The notes under the pieces: model-generated | Databases searched by the model: none | Seen by the model: only the letters and a program-made list of their open reading frames with translations | Told to the model about the DNA's origin: nothing | Position numbers and translations under genes: made by a program | Assembly: GCA_035761805.1 (NCBI GenBank) | Contig: DASTQL010000087.1 | Span: 1 to 64,000, forward strand | Reading direction: 5' to 3' | DNA: 64,000 nt | Origin: DASTQL01 sp035761805 | Lineage (GTDB): Bacteria > Actinomycetota > Actinomycetes > Jiangellales > Jiangellaceae | Part shown: piece by piece, positions 30,606 to 38,239 of the stretch | Layout: the number at the start of each line of letters is the position of its first letter | Position numbering within the stretch: position 1 is the stretch's first letter

Positions 30606-31064
30606 TCAGGCGGCGCCGACGGCCTGCCGGACCCTGTCGAGCAGCGCTTCCTCCTGGGCCGTGACGCGCTTGCCGCCGATGCCGAGGAAGCCGCCGTGCT
30701 TGCTGGCCTTCACCGCCCGCTCGGCCACGGCCAACAGGTGCTCACGGAACGCGATCACCTCGTCAGGAGCCTGCGACGCCACCGTTGCGACAGCTCGGCT
30801 GAGCGATCCGAGCAGCTCGTCCTCCGACTCGGCCCGCCACTCCTCGATCGGCTCTCCGCCGAGATGGGCACCGGAGACCTCACGCACCAGCTGGCTGTCC
30901 GCGGTGACCGACCGGTCGCGCAGCTCTTCGAAGACCGCGTACATCTCCTGGACGAAGTCCCGGCGGCTCTGGTCGTCGTGCCCGGCGACCAGGTAGCCCG
31001 CGGCGAGCTGTGCGTGTGCGAGAGACTCCCACTGCTCGTCGGTGAAGTCCCGGCGTCCGGCCAT
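30606..31064 (-). CDS. Conserved hypothetical protein, helical
   Basis: A 152-aa acidic, helix-rich protein (RRDFTDEQWESLAHAQLAAG, DFVQEMYAVFEELRD, ASKHGGFLGIGGKRVTAQEEALLDRV). I do not recognise a family. GGFLGIGGKRVTAQE resembles a phrase found in other small uncharacterised actinobacterial proteins. The ATG has GAGGAGGG upstream. It is divergent from argS, with 67 bp between, and lies upstream of the tRNA gene. Confidence 0.72.
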   Translation of the reverse strand: MAGRRDFTDEQWESLAHAQLAAGYLVAGHDDQSRRDFVQEMYAVFEELRDRSVTADSQLVREVSGAHLGGEPIEEWRAESEDELLGSLSRAVATVASQAPDEVIAFREHLLAVAERAVKASKHGGFLGIGGKRVTAQEEALLDRVRQAVGAA

Positions 31065-31131
31065 CGAGCCCTCCTCTACGGCGCTCCGGCCTCCATCCTG
31101 GCACCACGGGCGCCGCGGATACCCTTGACCG

Positions 31132-32790
31132 GTGACACCCGAGCAGCTGTCCACGGTGGTACGCGACGCGCTCGCGGCCGCCGTCGCCGCCGGCGAGGTC
31201 GCCCTGCCTGATGGTCCCCCTGCCCAGGTCCGCATCGAGCGGCCCAGGAGCAAGGAGCACGGCGACTACGCCACCAACCTGGCGATGCAGCTGGCCAGGC
31301 CCGCCGGGATGGCGCCGCGGCCCCTCGCCGAGCTCCTGGCCGCCCGGCTACGTGGTGTGGACGGAGTGGCGCGGGTCGACGTGGCCGGGCCCGGCTTCCT
31401 CAACATCACCCTGACCGCCTCGTCCCAGGGCGCCTTGGCCGGCGACATCGTGGCGGCCGGGGCCGCGTACGGGCGGTCGGAGGCGGCGAGCGGCCAGCGG
31501 CTCAACCTCGAGTTCGTGTCCGCCAACCCGACCGGCCCGATCCACATCGGTCATGTCCGCTGGGCCGCCGTGGGTGACGCCCTCGGCCGCGTCCTCGAGG
31601 CCGCCGGCGCGGCGGTCACCCGCGAGTACTACTTCAACGACGCGGGGGCACAGATCGACCGATTCGCGGACAGCCTCCTGGCGGCGGCTCGGGGGCGACC
31701 CACGCCGGAGGACGGCTACGCAGGCGCATACGTCGATGAGATCGCCGCCCAGGTCGTGGCGCGTCGCCCCGGTGTGCTCGCCCTGACCGAGCCGGACGCC
31801 AGCGCGGTCTTCCGGGTCGAAGGCGTCGACCTGATGTTCGACGAGATCAGGCAGAGCCTGCACGAGTTCGGCGTCGACTTCGACGTCTACTTCAACGAGA
31901 AGTCGCTGCACGACAAGGGGGAGCTCGACGCCGCTCTCGAGCGACTCGGTGACCAGGGGCGGACGTACGAGCACGGCGGCGCCTGCTGGCTGCGCACCAC
32001 GGACTTCGGCGACGACAAGGACCGGGTGCTCCGCAAGTCGGACGGGGCCTGGACCTACTTCGCGGCCGACTGCGCCTACTACCTGGACAAGCGGGAGCGC
32101 GGCTTCGACCTCTGCATCTACATGCTGGGGGCCGACCACCACGGCTACGTCGGCCGGCTGCGGGCCGTCGCCGCCTGCTTCGGCGACGACCCGGACCGGA
32201 CGGTCGAGGTGCTCATAGGACAGATGGTCAACCTGGTCAAGGACGGCGCCCCGGTCCGCATGAGCAAGCGGGCGGGCACCGTCGTGCTCATGGCGGACCT
32301 GGTCGAGGCCATCGGCGTCGACGCGGCGCGCTACGCCCTCGCGCGGTACTCCACCGACTCGCCCATCGACCTCGACCTCGACCTGTGGGCGAAGCAGACC
32401 GACGAGAACCCGGTGTTCTACGTCCAGTACGCCCACGCCCGCCTGTCGTCCATCCTGCGCAATGCCCGAGACCTCGGCCTGGAGCTCGGCGAGCTCGTCC
32501 CTGAGCTGCTCGACCACGAGCGCGAGGGCGACCTGCTCGGGGTCCTCGGCGAGTTCCCGCGCGTCGTCGCGACGGCGGCCGAGCTCCGCGAGGTGCACCG
32601 GGTGGCCCGCTACCTCGAGGAGCTGGCCGGGACCTTCCACCGCTTCTACGACGTGTGCCGCGTGCTGCCCAGGGGTGACGAGGAGCTCACCGACCTGCAC
32701 CGCGCCCGGCTCTGGCTGGTCGAGGCCACTCGCGTCGTGCTGGGCAACGGCCTCGGCCTGCTCGGGGTCTCCGCCCCCGAGCGGATGTAG
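31132..32790 (+). CDS. argS: Arginyl-tRNA synthetase
   Basis: A 552-aa class I synthetase. The N-terminal Add-1 domain is followed by the HIGH motif (NPTGPIHIGHVRW), the KMSKS motif (VRMSKRAGT) and the DALR anticodon-binding domain with YVQYAHARLSSILRN. It charges tRNA-Arg with arginine. TACCCT at 31120-31125 is 6 nt before the GTG, so the message is leaderless. lysA begins 2 bp after its stop, and this argS-lysA-hom-thrC-thrB order is conserved in actinobacteria. Confidence 0.97.
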   Translation: MTPEQLSTVVRDALAAAVAAGEVALPDGPPAQVRIERPRSKEHGDYATNLAMQLARPAGMAPRPLAELLAARLRGVDGVARVDVAGPGFLNITLTASSQGALAGDIVAAGAAYGRSEAASGQRLNLEFVSANPTGPIHIGHVRWAAVGDALGRVLEAAGAAVTREYYFNDAGAQIDRFADSLLAAARGRPTPEDGYAGAYVDEIAAQVVARRPGVLALTEPDASAVFRVEGVDLMFDEIRQSLHEFGVDFDVYFNEKSLHDKGELDAALERLGDQGRTYEHGGACWLRTTDFGDDKDRVLRKSDGAWTYFAADCAYYLDKRERGFDLCIYMLGADHHGYVGRLRAVAACFGDDPDRTVEVLIGQMVNLVKDGAPVRMSKRAGTVVLMADLVEAIGVDAARYALARYSTDSPIDLDLDLWAKQTDENPVFYVQYAHARLSSILRNARDLGLELGELVPELLDHEREGDLLGVLGEFPRVVATAAELREVHRVARYLEELAGTFHRFYDVCRVLPRGDEELTDLHRARLWLVEATRVVLGNGLGLLGVSAPERM

Positions 32791-32792
32791 CG

Positions 32793-34211
32793 GTGCGCGC
32801 GCACGAGGCCGGGGTCCTCCACGCCGACATCGGGTCCCGCGGCCCGGCCTGGCTGCAGACCCCGACCGACTCCAACGCACTCGTGGCAGCGCTCTGGGCC
32901 CGTACCGTCGCCAGGGGTCCCTCCGGGCAGCTCGAGGTCGGGGGTGTCGCCGTGGGGGACCTCGCCCGTGAGCACGGGACACCTGCGTACGTGGTGGACG
33001 AGGACGACTTCCGGGCCAGGGCGCGCGGCTTCCGCGAGGCCTTCGAGTCCGCGTTCGCCCCGCTCGGCGGGGCGCACGTCTTCTATGCCGGCAAGGCGTT
33101 CCTCTGCGCCGCGACGTCCCGGTGGGTGGCCGAGGAGGGGCTGTCCCTCGACGTCTGCACCGGTGGTGAGCTGGCGGTGGCCCTGCGGGGGGGCTTCCCC
33201 GGCGAGCGCATCGCCGTGCACGGCAACAACAAGTCCGAACGCGAGCTGGTCCGTGCCCTGGATGCAGGCGTGGGACGGATCGTGCTCGACGCGCCCGAGG
33301 AGATCGGCCGGCTGGCCCGCCTGGCAAGGGATCGCGGCGTCCGGGCGCCGGTGCTGGTCCGAGTGACCGTCGGCGTCGAGGCACACACCCACGAGTACAT
33401 CGCGACGGCGCACGAGGACCAGAAGTTCGGCTTCTCCCTGGCCGGGGGCGCCGCCGCGGAGGCGGTGCGGGCGGTCCTCGCCGAGCCCCCGCTCGCCCTG
33501 CTGGGCCTCCACTCGCACATCGGTTCGCAGATCTTCGACACCTCCGGCTTCGAGGTCGCCTGCCGCCGGGTGCTGGGGTTGCACGCCGCCGTACGGGAGG
33601 AGCACGGCCGCGAGCTGCCCGAGCTGGGTCTGGGTGGGGGGTTCGGCATCGCCTACACGACCCAGGACGACCCGCTGCCGGCGGCTGAGCTGGCCGAGGG
33701 GCTGGCAGGGATCGTCCGCCACGAGTGCGCGGGCTACGGCGTGCCCGTGCCGCGCGTGAGCGTGGAGCCCGGCCGGGCCGTCGCCGGGCCGAGCACCTTC
33801 ACCCTGTACGAGGTGGGGACGGTCAAGCGGGTCGAGCTCGACGCCGGGGCCGAGCGCCTCTACGTCGCCGTGGACGGCGGCATGAGCGACAACATCCGGA
33901 CCGCGCTCTACGACGCGGACTTCTCCTGCGCCCTCGCCGGCCGCTCCTCGACTGCGGCGCCGGTGCTCTCCCGGGTCGTGGGCAAGCACTGCGAGAGCGG
34001 CGACATCCTGGTCAAGGACGAGTTCCTCCCCGGAGACGTCCGGGCCGGTGACCTGCTCGCGGTCCCCGCCACCGGTGCGTACTGCCGCAGCATGGCCAGC
34101 ACGTACAACCACGTCCCGCGGCCGCCGGTGGTGGCGGTGCGCGACGGCCGCTCCCGGGTCCTGGTACGCCGGGAGACCGAGGAGGACCTCTTCCGCCTGG
34201 ACCTCGGCTGA
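32793..34211 (+). CDS. lysA: Diaminopimelate decarboxylase
   Basis: A 472-aa PLP enzyme of fold type III that decarboxylates meso-diaminopimelate to lysine, the last step of lysine synthesis. The PLP lysine is in VFYAGKAFLCA; HGNNKSERELVRAL, HSHIGSQIFD, GLGGGFGIAYT for phosphate binding, and SVEPGRAVAGPSTF with the CESGD motif at the second active-site loop are present. It starts with GTG two bases after argS, indicating co-translation. It is separated from hom by one small membrane gene. Confidence 0.96.
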   Translation: MRAHEAGVLHADIGSRGPAWLQTPTDSNALVAALWARTVARGPSGQLEVGGVAVGDLAREHGTPAYVVDEDDFRARARGFREAFESAFAPLGGAHVFYAGKAFLCAATSRWVAEEGLSLDVCTGGELAVALRGGFPGERIAVHGNNKSERELVRALDAGVGRIVLDAPEEIGRLARLARDRGVRAPVLVRVTVGVEAHTHEYIATAHEDQKFGFSLAGGAAAEAVRAVLAEPPLALLGLHSHIGSQIFDTSGFEVACRRVLGLHAAVREEHGRELPELGLGGGFGIAYTTQDDPLPAAELAEGLAGIVRHECAGYGVPVPRVSVEPGRAVAGPSTFTLYEVGTVKRVELDAGAERLYVAVDGGMSDNIRTALYDADFSCALAGRSSTAAPVLSRVVGKHCESGDILVKDEFLPGDVRAGDLLAVPATGAYCRSMASTYNHVPRPPVVAVRDGRSRVLVRRETEEDLFRLDLG

Positions 34212-34317
34212 CCGACTCCACCGGCGAGGGCGACGACGGTGCACCCCGCCCGACCCGCCCGTGCAACGGACGATCATGGAAGAATGGCCTCCATCACCGA
34301 GCGGAAGGGCGGGAGCG

Positions 34318-34509
34318 ATGTCAGGGCGGACCGTGCTGCTCGCGGCCGGGGGCGGCGTGGTCGCCGTCTGGCTGCTCAACCTCCTGCTGCCGTTGTGGCT
34401 CGCGGTGCTCGTCGTGGTCGGAATCCCGGTGGCCGGCTACCTGATGCTGGACCCCTCCCAGCGCCGCCGGCTGCGTGGACAAATCGGCCGGCGCGAGATC
34501 GGCCGCTGA
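34318..34509 (+). CDS. Small two-helix membrane protein
   Basis: A 63-aa protein with two adjoining hydrophobic helices (VLLAAGGGVVAVWLLNLLL and WLAVLVVVGIPVAGYLML) and a basic tail (DPSQRRRLRGQIGRR). The ATG at 34318 follows GGGCGGGAG at good spacing; an in-frame ATG at 34276 would add 14 residues. No family is recognised. It lies between lysA and hom. Confidence 0.6.
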   Translation: MSGRTVLLAAGGGVVAVWLLNLLLPLWLAVLVVVGIPVAGYLMLDPSQRRRLRGQIGRREIGR

Positions 34510-34527
34510 CGGGCTCGCCGCCGACGG

Positions 34528-34554
34528 TACCCTGCTCGTCGCCGCCGGTACCCT
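34528..34554 (+). promoter_or_regulatory. Duplicated TACCCT boxes upstream of hom
   Basis: CGGTACCCTG occurs twice, with TACCCT at 34528-34533 and 34549-34554, exactly 21 bp (two helical turns) apart, in the 150-bp gap before hom. Each fits the -10 consensus seen at leaderless genes here, but no clear -35 accompanies them. They may be tandem promoters for hom-thrC-thrB. Confidence 0.35.
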
Positions 34555-34660
34555 GGCCGGGCGGCGGGGAGGCCATCGGTCCACATCGCGGACTCCTCCC
34601 GACGGCGCCGGTCCGGTCGCCGAGACTGACCGCCGCTGGTCCCACGGCTGGGGAGGGTGG

Positions 34661-35953
34661 ATGAGCACGGTCCGTGTCGCGCTGCTCGGCTGCGGGGTGG
34701 TGGGCACGCAGGTCGCGCGCCTGCTCACCGAGCACGCCGACGACCTGGCCGCCCGGGTGGGCGCTCGGGTCGAGCTCGTGGGGGTGGCCGTGCGGCGGCT
34801 CGGCCGGGACCGCGCGGTCACCGGGCTCGCCCCGGGGCTGTTCACCACCGATGCCGAACGCCTCGTCGCCCGGCAGGACGTCGACGTGGTCGTCGAGGTC
34901 ATCGGCGGCATCGAACCCGCCCGGACCCTGGTGCTCTCGGCGATGGAGCACGGCGCGTCGGTCGTCACCGCCAACAAGGCGCTGCTCGCGGAGGACGGCG
35001 ACACCCTCCACCGGGCCGCCGACAAGCACGGTGTCGACCTGTACTACGAGGCGGCGGTCGCCGGTGCCATCCCACTCCTGCGGCCGTTGCGCGAGTCCCT
35101 CGCCGGGGACACGGTGCGGCGGGTCACGGGCATCGTCAACGGGACGACCAACTTCATCCTCGACCGGATGGACACGGCGGGGAGCGGCTTCGCGGAGTCG
35201 CTGGAGGAGGCCCAGTCGCTGGGCTACGCCGAGGCCGACCCCACGGCCGACGTCGAGGGCTTCGACGCCGCGGCCAAGGCGGCCATCCTGGCCGGTATCG
35301 CGTTCCACAGCCACGTCACGACGGCCGACGTCCACCGTGAGGGCATCACCGAGGTCACGGCGTCCGACGTGGCCAGCGCACGCGAGATGGGCTGCGTGGT
35401 CAAGCTGCTCGCGATCTGCGAGCTCTCTGGCGACGAGCGCTCGGTCGGCGTGCGGGTGCATCCCGCGATGCTGTCGCGCGAGCACCCGCTGGCGAGCGTC
35501 CGGGGGGCGTACAACGCCGTCTTCGTCGAGAGCGACGCCGCCGGTCGCCTGATGTTCTACGGCCCGGGCGCCGGAGGGGCGCCCACGGCCAGCGCCGTGC
35601 TGGGCGACCTGGTCACGGTCGGCCGCCACCGTGTCCAGGGGGTGCGGGGGCCCGGAGCCTCCACGTACGCCGCACGCGAGATCCGGCCGATGGGTGAGAC
35701 CGTGACCCGCTACCACATCAGCCTCGACGTCGACGACCGCCCGGGCGTGCTCGCCCAGGTCGCCTCGGTCTTCGCCGAGCACGGCGTGTCGATCGAGACC
35801 GTCCGGCAGAAGGTCCACGGCCCGGACGACGCCGAGTTGGTCGTCGTCACGCACGCGGCTGCGGACGGCGCACTCGCCGCCACCGTCCAGGGGCTGGCTG
35901 CGCTGCGCATCGTCCGTGACGTGCTGTCGGTGATGCGGGTGGAGGGCGAGTGA
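34661..35953 (+). CDS. hom: Homoserine dehydrogenase
   Basis: A 430-aa enzyme that reduces aspartate semialdehyde to homoserine. The NAD(P) motif is VALLGCGVVGTQVARLL, the catalytic core has TANKALLAEDG, YEAAVAGAIPLLRPLRESLAGD, GIVNGTTNFIL and EADPTADVEGFDAAAKAAILA. A C-terminal ACT domain (YHISLDVDDRPGVLAQVASVFAEHGVSI) provides threonine feedback inhibition. The ATG follows GGGAGGG at short spacing. Its TGA overlaps the GTG of thrC. Confidence 0.97.
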   Translation: MSTVRVALLGCGVVGTQVARLLTEHADDLAARVGARVELVGVAVRRLGRDRAVTGLAPGLFTTDAERLVARQDVDVVVEVIGGIEPARTLVLSAMEHGASVVTANKALLAEDGDTLHRAADKHGVDLYYEAAVAGAIPLLRPLRESLAGDTVRRVTGIVNGTTNFILDRMDTAGSGFAESLEEAQSLGYAEADPTADVEGFDAAAKAAILAGIAFHSHVTTADVHREGITEVTASDVASAREMGCVVKLLAICELSGDERSVGVRVHPAMLSREHPLASVRGAYNAVFVESDAAGRLMFYGPGAGGAPTASAVLGDLVTVGRHRVQGVRGPGASTYAAREIRPMGETVTRYHISLDVDDRPGVLAQVASVFAEHGVSIETVRQKVHGPDDAELVVVTHAAADGALAATVQGLAALRIVRDVLSVMRVEGE

Positions 35954-37035
35954 GCAGCGCGCCTGCCTCGTCGACCCTGACCTGGCCGGGGGTCATCGAG
36001 CAGTACCGGGACCGGCTGCCGGTCACCTCGAATACCCCGGTGGTTACGCTCGGTGAGGGCGGCACGCCGCTCGTCCGGGCGGGCTGGCTGTCCGCGCGCA
36101 CCGGCTGCGCCGTCCTCCTCAAGGTCGAGGGCGACAACCCGACGGGCTCGTTCAAGGACCGCGGCATGACCCTCGCCATCTCCAAGGCCGCCGAGGAGGA
36201 GGCCCGGGCGGTGGTGTGCGCGAGCACGGGCAACACCAGTGCGAGCGCCGCCGCCTACGCCTCCCGGGCCGGCATGACCACCGCCGTCCTGGTGCCGCGG
36301 GGCAAGATCGCCAGGGGCAAGCTGGCGCAGGCCGTCGTGCACGGGGCGCGGATCCTGCAGGTCGAGGGCAACTTCGACGGGTGCCTCACGCTCGCCCGCG
36401 AGCTTGCCGACGACTACCCGGTGTCCCTCGTCAACTCCGTCAACCCGTACCGCCTGGCCGGCCAGAAGACCGCGGCCTTCGAGGTGGTCGACGCCCTGGG
36501 CGACGCCCCCGACCTGCACGTCCTCCCGGTGGGCAATGCGGGCAACATCTCCGCGTACTGGATGGGCTACTGCGAGTACGACACGGCCGGCCCGGCTACC
36601 CGGCGCCCGCGCATGTGGGGCTTCCAGGCCGAGGGCGCGGCACCGATCGTGCGCGGAGCCGTGGTGGAGCACCCGGAGACCGTGGCCACGGCGATCCGGA
36701 TCGGCAACCCCGCCTCCTGGCGGCTGGCCGTCGCTGCGCGGGACGAGTCCGGCGGGCTGGTCGACATGGTCTCCGACGATGCCATCCTGGCTGCGCAGCG
36801 TGACCTGGCCCGGCACGAGGGCGTCTTCGTCGAGCCCGCCTCGGCGGCGGGGGTGGCGGGCCTGCTGGCCGAGCACGCCGCCGGCCGTCTCGACCCGGGC
36901 CAGACGGTGGTCGTCACCGTGACCGGCCACGGCCTCAAGGACGTCGACACCGCCCTGGACGCCTTCGGGGCGATCGAGGAGACCGTGGTGCCCGTGGACC
37001 CGCACGCTGCCGCGGGCGCCCTCGGCCTGCGCTGA
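35950..37035 (+). CDS. thrC: Threonine synthase
   Basis: A 361-aa PLP-dependent lyase that converts phosphohomoserine to threonine. The PLP lysine lies in NPTGSFKDRGMTLAISKA; CASTGNTSASAAAYA and LPVGNAGNISAYWMGY bind the cofactor phosphate. The GTG start overlaps the hom stop by 4 bp and the stop shares one base with thrB (TGATG), so hom, thrC and thrB are translationally coupled. Confidence 0.96.
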   Translation: MSSAPASSTLTWPGVIEQYRDRLPVTSNTPVVTLGEGGTPLVRAGWLSARTGCAVLLKVEGDNPTGSFKDRGMTLAISKAAEEEARAVVCASTGNTSASAAAYASRAGMTTAVLVPRGKIARGKLAQAVVHGARILQVEGNFDGCLTLARELADDYPVSLVNSVNPYRLAGQKTAAFEVVDALGDAPDLHVLPVGNAGNISAYWMGYCEYDTAGPATRRPRMWGFQAEGAAPIVRGAVVEHPETVATAIRIGNPASWRLAVAARDESGGLVDMVSDDAILAAQRDLARHEGVFVEPASAAGVAGLLAEHAAGRLDPGQTVVVTVTGHGLKDVDTALDAFGAIEETVVPVDPHAAAGALGLR

Positions 37036-37958
37036 TGCTCGCGCCGCCGGTGGTGGTCCGGGTCCCGGCCACCAGCGCCAACCTCGGGCCCGGGTACGAC
37101 TGCCTCGGCCTGGCCCTGGGCCTGCACGACGAGGTGACCGTCCGACCGCTGCCCGAGCCGGTCACCACCGTGACGGTCGAGGGGGAGGGCGCAGCGGGTC
37201 TCCCCGGCGACGGCAGCCACCTCGTGGTGCGGGCCATGCGGGCCACGTTCGACCACCTGGGCGACGGGCCGCCGGGCCTGTCCCTGCGGTGCCTGAACCG
37301 CATCCCGCACGGCCGGGGCCTGGGGTCGTCGGCCGGCGCCATCGTGGCCGGCGTCGTCGCAGCGCGGGCTCTCGTGCCCGGAGGGTCGGAGCGCCTCGAG
37401 GACGCCGCGGCGCTCGAGCTCGCCGGCGGCATGGAGGGGCACCCGGACAACGTGGCTCCGTGCCTGCTCGGCGGCGCCACCGTGGCGTGGACGGCAGGCG
37501 GGCTGTCGCGGGCGGTGCGCCTCGAGGTCCACCCGCGGGTGGTCCCGGTCGTCGCCGTCCCCGACCGGCACCTGAGCACCGCGGCCGCCCGTGCACTGCT
37601 CCCGGACCTCGTCTCGCACCGCGACGCCACTGCCAACGCCGCACGCACGGCGTTGCTGGTCCAGGCCCTGACCGAACGGCCGGACCTGCTCCTGGCAGCG
37701 ACCGAGGACCGGCTCCACCAGGAGTACCGGCGGGCGGCCATGCCCGAGTCGCTGGACCTCGTCGACCGCCTGCGGGCCCAGGGGCTCGCGGCCGTCGTCT
37801 CCGGGGCGGGTCCGTCCGTGCTCGTCCTCGCCCACGAGCCCCCCGCGGCCGAGGTCGAGGCTCAGGTCGGCCCCGGGTGGACGGTGCTGCGACCGGGGAT
37901 CGACACCGCGGGCGCGGTCGTCGAGCCCGTGGCGCTGCGATCGGCCCCGCCCGAGTGA
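37035..37958 (+). CDS. thrB: Homoserine kinase
   Basis: A 307-aa GHMP kinase that phosphorylates homoserine with ATP. It has the N-terminal substrate motif VPATSANLGPGYDCLGLALG, the ATP loop IPHGRGLGSSAGAIVAG and the C-terminal VVSGAGPSVLVLA. The ATG overlaps the thrC TGA by one base. It is the last gene of the threonine operon; rho follows after 281 bp. Confidence 0.96.
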   Translation: MLAPPVVVRVPATSANLGPGYDCLGLALGLHDEVTVRPLPEPVTTVTVEGEGAAGLPGDGSHLVVRAMRATFDHLGDGPPGLSLRCLNRIPHGRGLGSSAGAIVAGVVAARALVPGGSERLEDAAALELAGGMEGHPDNVAPCLLGGATVAWTAGGLSRAVRLEVHPRVVPVVAVPDRHLSTAAARALLPDLVSHRDATANAARTALLVQALTERPDLLLAATEDRLHQEYRRAAMPESLDLVDRLRAQGLAAVVSGAGPSVLVLAHEPPAAEVEAQVGPGWTVLRPGIDTAGAVVEPVALRSAPPE

Positions 37959-38021
37959 CGACGACGCCCTGCTGGGCGCTCGGGAACCTCGGCGGGTCGG
38001 GAATGCACCCGCTGCCGCGCG

Positions 38022-38239
38022 TGTTAGTCTCGATGCGCACCGACGCCCTTCGGGCGGGTAGCGACCTCCATGGACCTACGGGACCTGCCGTCCCCGACCG
38101 TGGCCCCGTACCTCCTCGTGGCGGCTCGCCGTACCCAGGTCGCCCGGCGACGCGTCGCGTGCACCTCCCCGGGAACCACCCGGGACGTCCTGACGCGCCG
38201 GGGTTCTCCCGGCGCCCCGGTCCGCAGGAAGGACCCTGA
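38022..38239 (+). promoter_or_regulatory. rho promoter and structured leader with in-frame uORF
   Basis: TGT-TAGTCT (38022-38030) is an extended -10. The roughly 200-nt leader that follows contains GCCC-TTCG-GGC near its 5' end, CCGGG-N5-CCCGG near 38170-38185 and a perfect 8-bp hairpin GCGCCGGG-N5-CCCGGCGC at 38195-38215, 9 nt before AGGAAGG. An ATG at 38033 opens a 68-codon frame that is in phase with rho and ends in TGA directly against the rho GTG. The layout suggests autoregulation or attenuation of rho; this is inference. Confidence 0.45.

Noticed and set aside
38033..38239. 68-codon ORF in the rho leader as a protein-coding gene
   Set aside because: The predicted transcription start falls just after its ATG, the product is Pro/Gly/Arg-rich, and there is no Shine-Dalgarno sequence. 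Kept only as a possible regulatory uORF.
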